Positions 18,318 through 27,876 of a stretch of DNA of 64,000 bases are shown piece after piece. Both the position numbers and the translations under genes were made by a program. The first letter of the stretch is position 1. Every line of letters starts with the position of its first letter. Source of the DNA: Thalassospira mesophila (GTDB taxonomy: Bacteria > Pseudomonadota > Alphaproteobacteria > Rhodospirillales > Thalassospiraceae); contig NZ_JFKA01000004.1 in assembly GCF_002115755.1 (NCBI RefSeq), forward strand, positions 1-64,000. The letters are read 5' to 3'. Under the pieces are notes generated by a model, which was given only the letters and a program-made list of their open reading frames with translations, was not told where the DNA came from and ran no database searches.

Positions 18318-19256
18318 TTAATCTGTAACCGCGTCATCGCTGTTGATATCGCCGTTATCGCCGTTATCACCGATGCGACCTGCGGCAAAAATGCCGTTTT
18401 GCACCGCGCGCAACCCTTGTGTCAGGGTTTTGTCCCGCCGGATGATCATTGCCAGATCCCGCCCCAATGACGGTGACAAGGGCCGGGAAATAACCGGCAA
18501 CCGGGTGCGTCCATGAATGACCGCCATTGATGGCAACACCGATGCGCCCAACCCGGCCCCCACCAGTTCCTTGACCGCTTCAACACTGCCCAGTTCCATG
18601 ACCGGGCGATATGCCTTGCCCTGGATGCGCAGCCACGTATCGGCCAGAACACGGGTATTTGACCCCTGTTCAAAAAACACCAGCGGATAACCAACCAGCT
18701 GTTGCGGTGTAACCACATCGGAAACGTCGCTATCGGCGGAAAAAATCGCCACGAACGGGTCTTTCATCACCGGGGTAATATCGAGCGCCCGGCTGGCAAC
18801 CGGCAATGTCACAAAGCCGATATCAAGGTCATTGTCTTCGACCATCCGGGCCATATCGGCGGTATTGCCGGTTTTGACCGAAATTTCGAGTTCCGGAAAC
18901 CGGTGCTGAATATCGGCCAATACCGCTGGCAGGAAATAAATGCACGCCGTGGCCCCGCACCCGATACGCACCCGCCCGCGCATACCGGTGCCAAACGGCA
19001 CCACCGCATCGAGCGCATTGCGAACCGACTGGTCGATTGGGCCGACATGGGCCTGCAAGGCCTGCCCGGCGGCGGTGGGCATGGCGCGTTTGCCAATCCG
19101 TTCAATCAGGCGCACGCCCAGCCGTTGCTCCAAAAGCTTTATCTGCTGGCTAATCGCGGGCTGGCTTAAATTGCGGCGCTCGGCTGCGGCCGAAAAACTG
19201 CCAAGTTCGACCACATCGGCAAAGGCCTGCAACTGATCAAGGCTGAAACCCCGCAT
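18318..19256 (-). CDS. LysR family transcriptional regulator
   Basis: A 312-residue LysR regulator with the N-terminal DNA-binding domain (LDQLQAFADVVELGSFSAAAERRNLSQPAISQQIKLLEQRLG, about 5-48) and a standard effector domain. The tail carries an acidic tandem stretch (GDNGDNGDINSDD). It is divergent from the GNAT and MFS pair starting at 19390 across an AT-rich 133-base gap, so it most likely controls them. Confidence 0.87.
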   Translation of the reverse strand: MRGFSLDQLQAFADVVELGSFSAAAERRNLSQPAISQQIKLLEQRLGVRLIERIGKRAMPTAAGQALQAHVGPIDQSVRNALDAVVPFGTGMRGRVRIGCGATACIYFLPAVLADIQHRFPELEISVKTGNTADMARMVEDNDLDIGFVTLPVASRALDITPVMKDPFVAIFSADSDVSDVVTPQQLVGYPLVFFEQGSNTRVLADTWLRIQGKAYRPVMELGSVEAVKELVGAGLGASVLPSMAVIHGRTRLPVISRPLSPSLGRDLAMIIRRDKTLTQGLRAVQNGIFAAGRIGDNGDNGDINSDDAVTD

Positions 19257-19389
19257 TATAGATTTTCCTTATGGTTTGCATAAATAATCAAACACATACT
19301 TATAAGATCGAACAATCTATATTTTGCCAACCAACGCAACCGGCGCCCAATGATGCCATGCGCCCCGACAAGCCAGAGTTTTTATAAAA

Positions 19390-20043
19390 ATGCCGAACAC
19401 ACCCCCTTCCTCGCCATGCGCCCCCAATATTGCAGGCAAAGCTGCCGTCGCCCTCCGCGACGCCACCCCGGCAGACATCGCGGCAATTAGTGAAATTTAC
19501 ACCCACGCCGTTTTACATGGCACCGCCTCGTTCGAGGAAATTCCGCCCGGCGCCGAAGAACTTGGCAAACGCCAAAAGGCCCTGCTCGCGGGCGGCTTTC
19601 CCTATTTAGTCGCGATTGACGCCCAAACCGGCATCGTGTGCGGATATGCCTATGCCGGACCCTATCGGGTGCGCACAGCTTATCGCCATACAGTCGAAAA
19701 TTCGATTTATGTCGCCCCGACACATCATGGCAAAGGTGTTGGCAATGCCCTGCTCGCCGCCCTGATTACCCGCTGTGAAGCAGGCCCATGGCGGCAAATG
19801 GTCGCCGCGATTGGCGATAGCAACAATGCCGGTTCGATCGCCCTGCATCGCAAACATGGTTTTCAAACCACCGGCACCTTTTACAAGGTGGGCTATAAAT
19901 TTGGCCAATGGCTGGACTCGGTATTAATGCAGCGCCCGCTGCACTCAAATGCCGATATGCTGCCCGGTCCACTTTCCACCAATCCCACTTTGGCCTCGAC
20001 AAACGGCGACATTCCCGCACGCCCGGCACGGGTCGAAAAATGA
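19390..20043 (+). CDS. GNAT N-acetyltransferase, phosphinothricin acetyltransferase-like
   Basis: A 217-residue acetyltransferase whose core (about 22-180) matches the Pat/MnaT group: LRDATPADIAAISEIYTHAVLHGTASFEEIPP, the acetyl-CoA loop HHGKGVGNALL, and HRKHGFQTTGTFYKVGYKFGQWLDSVLMQRPL. Family members acetylate the amino group of small compounds such as methionine sulfone or phosphinothricin. The last 35 residues are an unusual extension that overlaps the MFS gene start. The first 20 residues are also not part of the family fold, so the start may lie later. Confidence 0.82.
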   Translation: MPNTPPSSPCAPNIAGKAAVALRDATPADIAAISEIYTHAVLHGTASFEEIPPGAEELGKRQKALLAGGFPYLVAIDAQTGIVCGYAYAGPYRVRTAYRHTVENSIYVAPTHHGKGVGNALLAALITRCEAGPWRQMVAAIGDSNNAGSIALHRKHGFQTTGTFYKVGYKFGQWLDSVLMQRPLHSNADMLPGPLSTNPTLASTNGDIPARPARVEK

Positions 20044-21269
20044 TAACGCCCGGCCTGACCATCCGGCTGGGGCTGGCGCAAATGATCAGTTGGGGGACCG
20101 CCTATTACCTGATTGGCAATTTTGGCCCACGCCTTAGCCAGTATCATGGCTGGAGCGAAACCGTCATTTACGGTGGCTTTTCGCTGGCCTTGCTGGTGAT
20201 GGGCATTGTCTCGCCCCTGTGTGGAAAGCTGATCGACCGGCACGGTGGCCGCATGGTCATGGCGGCGGGATCGCTGTTTAATGTCGCGGGTTGCCTCACA
20301 CTGGCCACCTGCAACACCGTAACCGGCTATTTCGCCGCGTGGCTGGTGCTGGGAATTGCCATGCGCCTGACATTGTATGACGCCGCCTTTGCCGCCCTTG
20401 CGCGCATTGGCGGGCAAAACGCCCGGCGCGCCATGGGCCAGATCACGCTGTTTGGCGGGCTGGCATCAACAGTTTTCTGGCCGCTGGGCCATTATCTCGA
20501 CAGCCGGTTTGGCCTGACGGCGGCTTTGTTATGCTATGCCGGGTTTGCCGCCCTGACCCTGCCGTTGCATCTTGCCCTGCCGGGCAGGCACCACGGGGAC
20601 CAAACAGATATTAATGCGCCGGTAAAGACGGCACCGGCACAAAAGCTGGCATCATCGACAATTTCCGCGGCCCCCCTGTCCCCGCGCCATCAAATGGTAT
20701 GCGGCCTGCTTTATGCGCTGATCATGTCGCTGATCAATATTATCAACGCTGCAATGTCGGCCCACATGATTTCACTGCTGGCCGGGTTGGGGCTGGCGGG
20801 GGCCGCGGCCATCAATATCGCCAGCCTACGCGGCATCGGGCAAACAGCGTCGCGACTGGCCGACACCATCTTTGGCCGTAATTTTAACCCGGCAACCGTC
20901 ACCATCGGGGCGACACTGGTGCTGGGCCTTGCCTTTGTTCCCGGGTTGGCAGGCACAATATCCATCACCATGGCCGGGGTTTTTGCCGTGGCTTTCGGGG
21001 CGGCAAACGGCGTTTTAACCATCACGCGTGGCACCTTGCCGCTGATGATATTTGCACCCGGCCATTATGGCAAAAAGGTCGGCGTATTATTGCTACCCGG
21101 ATTTATCCTGTCCGCCCTGGCCCCGTCACTGTTTGCAATGGCCTTGAAAAGCCGGGGGGCACCGGCTGTTTTTGGCATTTTGGCGGGGTTATCGTTTGCT
21201 GCCTTGTTATGTGCCCTTTTGTTGCGCGCCAAACTGGATAACGCGCAAAAAAAACCGTCCGCACCATAA
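20040..21269 (+). CDS. MFS transporter
   Basis: Major facilitator protein of 409 residues with about twelve hydrophobic segments and the motif GKLIDRHGGRMVM in the loop between helices 2 and 3. The ATG at 20040 overlaps the GNAT stop codon (ATGA), so translation is coupled. Cargo is unknown; the coupling to an acetyltransferase suggests handling of a small amine or toxin, by inference. The 3-prime end overlaps a terminator that serves the opposite strand. Confidence 0.83.
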   Translation: MITPGLTIRLGLAQMISWGTAYYLIGNFGPRLSQYHGWSETVIYGGFSLALLVMGIVSPLCGKLIDRHGGRMVMAAGSLFNVAGCLTLATCNTVTGYFAAWLVLGIAMRLTLYDAAFAALARIGGQNARRAMGQITLFGGLASTVFWPLGHYLDSRFGLTAALLCYAGFAALTLPLHLALPGRHHGDQTDINAPVKTAPAQKLASSTISAAPLSPRHQMVCGLLYALIMSLINIINAAMSAHMISLLAGLGLAGAAAINIASLRGIGQTASRLADTIFGRNFNPATVTIGATLVLGLAFVPGLAGTISITMAGVFAVAFGAANGVLTITRGTLPLMIFAPGHYGKKVGVLLLPGFILSALAPSLFAMALKSRGAPAVFGILAGLSFAALLCALLLRAKLDNAQKKPSAP

Positions 21270-21282
21270 CGGCAGCGGACGG
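21248..21282 (-). terminator. Minus-strand terminator of the propionyl-CoA synthetase gene
   Basis: On the minus strand an 8-bp stem (21275-21282 with 21255-21262) is followed by seven T bases. It lies about 120 bases past the prpE stop and inside the end of the convergent MFS gene. Confidence 0.75.
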
Positions 21283-21403
21283 CTCTGGAAATTCGGGCCA
21301 AACGAGGGTGGGTCGGTGGGACTGGCCCGAACGGGATATGCATTTAAAACGACAATGAGAAACCCGTTATAACAACAGGAACACCAAAACCAGTGACACC
21401 GCC

Positions 21404-23311
21404 CTAGCCTGCAACGTCACGGGCATAGCCGATATCGCGCAGGGCGTCGGTAATTTCGGGCAAAATGCCGGGGTCGTCGATGGTGGCCGGGGTTTTATAG
21501 GTTTCGCCATCAGCAATAGACCGCATGGTCCGGCGCAGAATTTTGCCAGACCGGGTTTTGGGCAACCGTTCCACAATGGTGGCCTGCTTAAACGCTGCCA
21601 CCGGGCCAATCTGGTCGCGAACCATGGCGATGACTTCGGCGATAATTTCGCTATCAGGGCGGTTGACCCCGGCCTTTAACACCATAAAGCCCAGCGGAAC
21701 CTGGCCTTTCAAATCATCATGCACGCCAATAACGGCACATTCGGCCACATCCTGATGCCCGGAAAGCACTTCTTCCATCGCCCCGGTCGACAGGCGATGC
21801 CCGGCTACATTGATAATGTCGTCGGTGCGTGACATGACATAAATATAGCCATCTTCATCGATAAACCCGGCATCACCTGTGGCATAATAACCCGGATATT
21901 CCGCCAGATAAGATGAAACAAAGCGCGCGTCATTATGCCAAAGGGTTGGCAACGTTCCCGGTGGCAGTGGCAGCTTTGCCACCAGCGCCCCGATTTTGCC
22001 GCGCGGTAATTCGTGGCCGCTTTCATCGACAGCATGGACTTCCCAGCCACAAACCGCCACCGTCGGCGAGCCATATTTTATGGGCAATAATTCAATGCCA
22101 CGCGGGTTTGCGCACATCGGCCAGCCGGTTTCGGTTTGCCACCAATGGTCAATCACCGGTACACCCAAATGCCGTTCGGCCCATTGCAATGTATCGGGGT
22201 CGGACCGTTCGCCCGCCAGATAAAGCGCTTCAAAACACGAAAGATCGTAATCCTTCAAAAGTTCGGCATTGGGATCGTCGCGTTTGATGGCGCGAAACGC
22301 TGTTGGCGCGGTAAACAGCGCCTTGACCCCGTGTTGGGAAATTACCCGCCAATAGGCCCCGGCATCGGGGGTGCCGACCGGTTTGCCTTCATACAACACC
22401 GTGGTGCAGCCCGCCAAAAGCGGCCCATAAACAATATAGGAATGGCCCACAACCCAGCCAACATCGGACGCGGCCCAAAAAACATCGCCCGCCGAAACAC
22501 CGTAAATGTTTTTCATCGACCAGTTCAGCGCCACCATATGGCCGCCATTATCGCGGACAACGCCCTTGGGCTGCCCGGTGGTGCCCGATGTATATAAAAC
22601 ATAAAGCGGGTCGGTCGCGGCGACCGAAACACAATCAGCCGGGCTGGCTTTGGCGCATATGTCGTGCCAGTCAAAATCACGCCCGGGGGTTAAATCGGCC
22701 TTGGCCTGGGGCCGTTGCCACACAAACACAGCATCGGGTTTGTGGGTGGCCTGGTCAATCGCGCGGTCCAGCAACGGTTTATAGGCAATAACCCGGCTGC
22801 CTTCGATGCCGCAACTCGCCGATAGCATCAATTTCGGTTTGGCATCGTTAATCCGGGTGGCCAGTTCGTGCGCCGCAAACCCGCCAAAAACCACCGAATG
22901 AATTGCCCCGATCCGCGCACAGGCCAGCATCGCCATCGCTGCCTGCGGGATCATGGGCATATAAATAATCACAAGGTCGCCCTTGCCCACACCCCGTTGC
23001 TGCATCGCCCCGGCCAAATGGGCGACCTCGTCGCGCAGTTCACGATAGGTATAGTGGGCAACGGTATCGGTCACCGGGCTATCATAAATCAGGGCATTCT
23101 GATCGCCGCGTCCGGCATCAACATGGCGGTCCAGCGCGTTAAAACACGTATTGACCATGCCCCCGCCAAACCACTGTGCGGAGGGTTGGGTCGACAGGTC
23201 AATCACCTGGTCCCACTTTTTATCCCAGACCAGGGCGTTGGCGGCCTCGGCCCAAAAGGCATCGCGCTCTGTGATCGAATGGTCGTAAATATCCTGATAG
23301 CAGCCCGGCAT
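21404..23311 (-). CDS. prpE: Propionyl-CoA synthetase
   Basis: AMP-forming acyl-CoA synthetase of 635 residues, the usual PrpE length. It activates propionate (and perhaps acetate) to the CoA ester in the cytoplasm. The adenylation motifs are intact: YTSGTTGQPKGVVRDNGGH, FWAASDVGWVVGHSYIVYGPLL, DHWWQTETGWP, YYATGDAGFIDEDGYIYVMSRTDDIINVAGHRLSTG and the catalytic lysine in PKTRSGKILRR. The PrpE-typical VVRDNGGH after the P-loop separates it from Acs. It is a monocistronic gene; no methylcitrate or methylmalonyl genes are nearby. Confidence 0.88.
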   Translation of the reverse strand: MPGCYQDIYDHSITERDAFWAEAANALVWDKKWDQVIDLSTQPSAQWFGGGMVNTCFNALDRHVDAGRGDQNALIYDSPVTDTVAHYTYRELRDEVAHLAGAMQQRGVGKGDLVIIYMPMIPQAAMAMLACARIGAIHSVVFGGFAAHELATRINDAKPKLMLSASCGIEGSRVIAYKPLLDRAIDQATHKPDAVFVWQRPQAKADLTPGRDFDWHDICAKASPADCVSVAATDPLYVLYTSGTTGQPKGVVRDNGGHMVALNWSMKNIYGVSAGDVFWAASDVGWVVGHSYIVYGPLLAGCTTVLYEGKPVGTPDAGAYWRVISQHGVKALFTAPTAFRAIKRDDPNAELLKDYDLSCFEALYLAGERSDPDTLQWAERHLGVPVIDHWWQTETGWPMCANPRGIELLPIKYGSPTVAVCGWEVHAVDESGHELPRGKIGALVAKLPLPPGTLPTLWHNDARFVSSYLAEYPGYYATGDAGFIDEDGYIYVMSRTDDIINVAGHRLSTGAMEEVLSGHQDVAECAVIGVHDDLKGQVPLGFMVLKAGVNRPDSEIIAEVIAMVRDQIGPVAAFKQATIVERLPKTRSGKILRRTMRSIADGETYKTPATIDDPGILPEITDALRDIGYARDVAG

Positions 23312-23496
23312 TCGTGTAGTTCCTCCCGCGTGGCGGTCATTTTGACCATTATTCAGGTTCCGGTATTGTGCCCCGATAACGCCGGGGCAATGCCGGTTTG
23401 GTGGCGCTTCGTTAATTCCGCATTATAATACCGATTTATGGATAAAACACCCCTTAGACATTGGTCGATTCCCGAAAGCCTTGTCTGGAATGATAT

Positions 23497-23763
23497 TAGA
23501 GCATATTTCGTTTAATAAGACCCATTCTGCCGGCGCATTTTGCTGCTCGGCAAGGAGAAGTCCGCAGGGCGTAACGGGGTTACGGACAAGGATTTCGACG
23601 TAGCCGAGCAGCAAAATGCGCGGGCCCGGAGGGTTCAATTTTGACGGCGTTTGACGGCGTTACACCGCTTGCCCGATGCGCCGCATCGCGCGGCGCGCTG
23701 TGCCTTGCCAAACGGCACGTCAAAATTAAACAAAATGGGTCTTATTAAAGGAAACATGCTCTA
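23497..23763 (+). repeat. 267-bp MITE-like repeat, copy 1
   Basis: First of three copies, exactly 267 bases. Terminal inverted repeats cover 23497-23525 and 23735-23763 (two mismatches in 29). Both ends are flanked by TA when the element is read as GAGCAT to ATGCTC, as for Tc1/mariner or IS630 relatives. An inner hairpin has arms 23535-23551 and 23603-23619 and a 51-base loop (23552-23602). A second imperfect inverted repeat lies in the right half. Copies 1 and 3 differ at only two positions. There is no transposase gene; short frames inside it are not real genes. Confidence 0.92.
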
Positions 23764-24059
23764 GTGCGCGCACGCACCTTGGGCGGGAATAACAAAAAGG
23801 GGCCGTTCGCAAACACCACAATTAACCTTATGCCACGGGCAAAACGGCCTGTATGAAACTGTCATCGCCCTGTATCGGCTATGATTTTCAAGGTGTTGCG
23901 ACGTCGGAGATATACGGGGAGATAACATATTTGCCGCCTCACGGTGTGGGCACAAACCGGAGGCGGCTAAAATAAAAGGGGTCGTTCTTTACATCGGCAA
24001 ATGACACTTTGGCTGGTTCAAACCATTGGTCGCTTTACCGGGAACATCAGCATCCTTTT

Positions 24060-24224
24060 TCAGTGTGTGATCCGGTTAATCTCGTCTTTGATTTCCAGTT
24101 TGCGCCGTTTGATACTTGAGATTCGCGATAAATCAGGGGACGGTCGACATTGCTCCGAATGGAGCTCGTACTCGAGCGTGGCATGTTTGGCAGTAAGAGC
24201 TTCGATATGGGATTGAACGCTCAT
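24060..24224 (-). CDS. DUF465 (YdcH-like) small protein
   Basis: A 54-residue two-helix protein: MSVQSHIEALTAKHATLEYEL, then SRISSIKRRKLEIKDEINRI, the DUF465 signature of a helical hairpin ending in KRRKLxLKDEI. Function is unknown. The ATG at 24224 has a GGAG site 11 bases upstream. A second DUF465 gene lies at 26586 in the opposite orientation. Confidence 0.8.
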   Translation of the reverse strand: MSVQSHIEALTAKHATLEYELHSEQCRPSPDLSRISSIKRRKLEIKDEINRITH

Positions 24225-24753
24225 TCGCCTACTCCTCATTCCTGATATTGCCCACAGCAAAATGGTAGTAATTCTGTAACCTAATTGCCAGTCTTTCCGC
24301 GCATAAATCGTTCAATTTTTCGCAAGACAGCCTAACAATAGATCGTCAAACCGGCAGTTTTCAGTGATGTTTCAGGGGGTTCGTCGCCATTTTCGCGGGG
24401 TGACCTGTTTCACAGTATCGCCCGTAAAAACCCGCCTGCACCCTGGCAACGATAATGCCAAAACGCAAACCCGACGATAACAAATTAATGGCACACAGCC
24501 GCCATCGCCAGATGACACCGCAATAATCATGGTGATATCAGCAGGTTAAAGTCTGGCTATTTCGTATCAGGCTTTGACATGGTTCGTTATGGCATCGCTC
24601 GTGGTAAATTCGCATGACACCCCAAAAATACCCGGTTCCGCGCCACCTCAACGCCCATGGCCGAGTCGCTTTCACGGCCCGCATTCACATGCCCACGCGC
24701 TCAAACGCTCACACTCTGCCCCGATCAGCCAGATAGCGGGGCCAAGCCCCTGC
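24225..24753. other. Gene-free gap with no identified element
   Basis: Five hundred bases between the DUF465 gene and the TIGR02444 gene. Open frames seen here are fragments or mirror frames. A short GGGG/CCCC hairpin at about 24737-24750 may end the minus-strand TIGR02444 message, but it has no T run. Confidence 0.4.
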
Positions 24754-25227
24754 CTAAATCTCGACCCGGGCCAGATGCCCGATCAAGGTTTTAAGGGCGT
24801 CGTTGCATTCATCCTGATCCAGATTAAACCGGGTCGGCGAAAGATAGGCCCGCAAGGGGGCTGTTTTATCGTGCCCGGCGGGAATGGTTTCAACCGCTTC
24901 GCACAGCAATTCCTGCTCGATCCGCTCGGCGGCAAGTTCGTCTTTTTTAATTTGGTCGCGCAGGGACTGAACCGTATCGCGCGGGTTTTCGCGCATATGG
25001 CGGCGCAGAGTGCGCAACGGCAAAATAACATTCTCGCGCCAGTCGCGCACCGCGGCTTCAAGGGCGGAAATGCTGTGGGGGGCCTTTTCCTGCAGGCCCA
25101 GCCACGCCAGAAACAACAGCAAATTCACATCCAGCCCGCATTTTTCCTGCAGGTCCAAACACACAGGGGCAACCCCGGGCCGCCCGTAAAAGGCAACCGT
25201 AAATTTCCATAACGCTTTGGCGTCCAT
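24754..25227 (-). CDS. TIGR02444 family protein
   Basis: A 157-residue helical protein. The opening LWKFTVAFYGRPGVAPVCLDLQEKCGLDVNLLLFLAWLG is characteristic of the TIGR02444 (DUF2390) family, whose function is unknown. I chose the ATG at 25227 because the family motif begins right after it; an upstream frame to 25347 is unrelated. The gene lies 116 bases downstream of pfkA on the same strand and could share its transcript. Confidence 0.75.
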   Translation of the reverse strand: MDAKALWKFTVAFYGRPGVAPVCLDLQEKCGLDVNLLLFLAWLGLQEKAPHSISALEAAVRDWRENVILPLRTLRRHMRENPRDTVQSLRDQIKKDELAAERIEQELLCEAVETIPAGHDKTAPLRAYLSPTRFNLDQDECNDALKTLIGHLARVEI

Positions 25228-25343
25228 CTTGCGCAACCCTGTCTGATGACCGGGCAGGTCCTGACCGGCCCAAACCGGCACGCCTGCCCTGGTGTTTTTA
25301 CCTGCATATCCTGCCCCTGTATTGGCCCGGATATTGTTGTATT

Positions 25344-26450
25344 TCAAACGATTTTTGCCGTTCTTTTATGCTCGGGCGGGGTTCCCATATAAGCGCCAAG
25401 GCCAATTGCTGTTGAAACCATGGTGTCGCCGGTATCCACCAGACTGGGGCCTTTAATTACATCGGCCATTGGCACATCGACCACCCGGCGTTTTTGCCAC
25501 GCCACCACGCGATCAAATTTGTTTTGGGCGATTAAATCGACCGCATGCACCCCGAATGTTGATGCCACCAGGCGGTCGCGCGGCGAAGGTGTTCCTCCGC
25601 GCTGCACATGGCCCAGCACGGTCACGCGGGTTTCCCAGCCGGTACGTTCGCCCAGTTCCTCGGCCAGCCAATGGCCAATGCCGCCATAGCGGGCTTTTTG
25701 CCCGTCACTGCCAACCGTAACACTATCGCCCTTGTCGGTTTTCACCGCCTCAGCCACAATTACCAGCGCATGGTTGCGGCCCCGCTTGCGAATATTCAGG
25801 CAATGCCGGGTTAAATCCTCAAGGTCATAATCCATTTCCGGGATCAAAATAACATCGGCCCCCCCGGCAATACCGGCAAAAAGGGCGATATGCCCGGCAT
25901 CGCGGCCCATGACTTCCAAAATCATGATGCGGTCATGCGAGGCGGCGGTGGGTTGCAGCCGGTCCATGGCTTCAACCGCAACATTCACCGCCGTGGTAAA
26001 GCCGACCGAATATTCAGTATGGGCCAGATCATTGTCGATGGTTTTGGGAATCCCCACCAGGTTAATGTCGCCCTGCTGGGCCAACTGGCGCAAAATGGCC
26101 ATGCTGCCATCGCCGCCAATACCAATAAGCGCATCAAGCCCCAGCGATTTATATCCTGCAATCACCTCGTCGGAGCGATCAGCAAAGCTGCCATCGGGCA
26201 TTGGGTAGTTAAACGGATTGCCTTTGTTAATGGTGCCTAAAATGGTGCCGCCCAGGCGTAACATACCGTCATTATTAACCTGATCATTCAGGGGCATTAC
26301 AGATGGCGGGCGTTGCAACAAGCCATGCGTTCCCTGACGGATCCCCACCACATCCCAGCCATATCCCAGTACCGCGCGGCGCACCACAGCCAGAATAACT
26401 GCATTTAACCCGGCACAATCGCCACCACTGGTCAAAATTCCGATCCGCAT
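25344..26450 (-). CDS. pfkA: 6-phosphofructokinase
   Basis: Phosphofructokinase of 368 residues, adding a phosphate to fructose 6-phosphate in glycolysis. Visible motifs are GILTSGGDCAGLNA, GGTILGTINKGNPF, GIGGDGSM, GIPKTIDNDL and the MGRDAGHIAL region. The phosphoryl-donor residues are mixed: Gly in GGDGS (ATP-like) but Lys in PKTIDND (found in PPi-type enzymes). This combination is known in the so-called group III enzymes and leaves the donor open. The ATG at 26450 has GGGAG six bases upstream and is preferred to the ATG at 26456. The GC content is like that of its neighbours. Confidence 0.88.
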   Translation of the reverse strand: MRIGILTSGGDCAGLNAVILAVVRRAVLGYGWDVVGIRQGTHGLLQRPPSVMPLNDQVNNDGMLRLGGTILGTINKGNPFNYPMPDGSFADRSDEVIAGYKSLGLDALIGIGGDGSMAILRQLAQQGDINLVGIPKTIDNDLAHTEYSVGFTTAVNVAVEAMDRLQPTAASHDRIMILEVMGRDAGHIALFAGIAGGADVILIPEMDYDLEDLTRHCLNIRKRGRNHALVIVAEAVKTDKGDSVTVGSDGQKARYGGIGHWLAEELGERTGWETRVTVLGHVQRGGTPSPRDRLVASTFGVHAVDLIAQNKFDRVVAWQKRRVVDVPMADVIKGPSLVDTGDTMVSTAIGLGAYMGTPPEHKRTAKIV

Positions 26451-26585
26451 GAACATCTCCCGTTTTATACGCCATCATCATTCCCGGGCACATGATCCGC
26501 GCTTGCGGATTATTGATGTGGGTTACGTGCCCTGTTTCTGATAGTATGACAGGCTCTTCGCGTTGATAAATAAGCTGGATCAAAA

Positions 26586-26792
26586 ATGGACGATATCAAT
26601 CAGATCGAGATTGAAAAAAAATTGGCCACCCTGCGCGAGGAACACCGCGATCTGGACATAGCCATCGCGGAAATGGCGCATAACCCGCGTCATGACCAAT
26701 TGCGCCTTGTCAGACTGAAAAAGCGGAAACTGGCGCTTAAAGACGAAATTCGTTATGCCGAGTCGCAAATACTGCCCGATATCATTGCGTAA
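26586..26792 (+). CDS. DUF465 (YdcH-like) small protein
   Basis: A 68-residue protein that fits DUF465: EIEKKLATLREEHRDLDIAIAEMA and LRLVRLKKRKLALKDEIRYAE, a predicted antiparallel helical hairpin. It is divergent from pfkA across 135 bases. Function is unknown. It is a paralogue of the 54-residue gene at 24060. Confidence 0.83.
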   Translation: MDDINQIEIEKKLATLREEHRDLDIAIAEMAHNPRHDQLRLVRLKKRKLALKDEIRYAESQILPDIIA

Positions 26793-26925
26793 ATCATGGC
26801 CTGATATCAACCCCACATTGCGCCCAGACGGGGCATAAGCCGCCCCGCAGACCTTTTTCCCACAGCCGTTTTTGCCCGCCCAACGACGCATTCGCGCGTT
26901 TGGCAATCGCGTGCAGACCATCGGG

Positions 26926-27876
26926 TTATAACGATGCGCCGCCCATACCGTCTGGCGGATTTTTCCGTCCGGCGGGGGGCATGTTTTGCGGCATTACGCT
27001 ATCGGTGTGGTTAAGATGATGAAACCGGGCAATCGAGGACCGCAATTCACGGTCAACCCCGCCCATAACACTGGTCAGGGTTTCGGCCGGTCCGATCTGA
27101 TAAATGCCAAAAACCAGCCGGTAATCCACCTTTTGCCCGTCCCAGTAATAAGACGCACGTTGTAATTGCTGGCTTATGGCCTGCGAGCGACGCCAGCCTT
27201 CGGCAGCATCGACATTATAAAGCAATGCGGCAAAATCATTGCAACCAAGATAGCCCAACTGATTGGGCCGCTGAATGTAAACCGCCAGAAATTCGGCAAG
27301 CTGGGCAATCATGGCGTCCTTGCAGGCCTGTCCATAGGTGTTTGACAGGCTTTCGAGATCGGCAATTTCGCACAATAACAGGCAACGCGGGGTTCCCGAC
27401 GCCGACTTGGCCGAAATTTCGTTTTCCAGAATTTGCATAAAAGCCGGGCGCGACAATAACCCGGTAAACGGGTCATGCGACGCGCGACGGGCCAGTTCCT
27501 GCTGGTGTTTCTGAACCGTTTCCAACTGCGTCACAAGGGTATCTACCCGCGACATCAGCCGTGACAGCGCACGTTCAACCGCAGGCGTAATTTGTTCAGA
27601 AGGGATTCCCAAAAGATCGGCCGGGTCAATCGCCGTGTCCTTGCCCGATGCCCCGCCCCGGCCCGATGACGATCCCCTGCCCCCCGCACTGCCATCCCTG
27701 GCATCGCGATGGCCCTGACCGTGGCCGTCTTCGGGCAAATATCCACCGTCGCGCCCGCCAGGGGCGGCGCGACCATATGCCTGTGTGGCCTGTGCTGCGT
27801 GGTTGGTGCCAGGGTTCCGTCCTTCAGAACCGGCACCAAAGGATGACGATGCCATCCGCGCCTCTGTGACTTTCAT
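26926..27876 (-). CDS. Degenerate GGDEF domain protein
   Basis: About 316 residues. A disordered, Gly- and Arg-rich N-terminal region is followed by a helix and coiled coil (AVERALSRLMSRVDTLVTQLETVQKHQQELARRASHD), which leads into DPFTGLLSRPAFMQIL, the standard entry of a GGDEF domain. The active-site loop, however, reads LGCNDF in place of GGDEF, and the substrate Asp/Asn pattern is weak. It is therefore probably not a diguanylate cyclase; a structural or c-di-GMP/protein-binding role is possible. The start at 27876 is a choice; 27930 is also open. Confidence 0.7.
   Translation of the reverse strand: MKVTEARMASSSFGAGSEGRNPGTNHAAQATQAYGRAAPGGRDGGYLPEDGHGQGHRDARDGSAGGRGSSSGRGGASGKDTAIDPADLLGIPSEQITPAVERALSRLMSRVDTLVTQLETVQKHQQELARRASHDPFTGLLSRPAFMQILENEISAKSASGTPRCLLLCEIADLESLSNTYGQACKDAMIAQLAEFLAVYIQRPNQLGYLGCNDFAALLYNVDAAEGWRRSQAISQQLQRASYYWDGQKVDYRLVFGIYQIGPAETLTSVMGGVDRELRSSIARFHHLNHTDSVMPQNMPPAGRKNPPDGMGGASL

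Noticed and set aside
23423-23638. Frames inside the repeats with a shared AEQQNA...WVLLKE sequence (also near 53152-53482 and 55346-55543)
   Set aside because: They arise from the repeat itself and change reading with orientation; starts and ends vary between copies. They are not real genes.
24574-25212. A 212-residue plus-strand frame
   Set aside because: It is the mirror of the TIGR02444 gene on the minus strand, which has clear family motifs.
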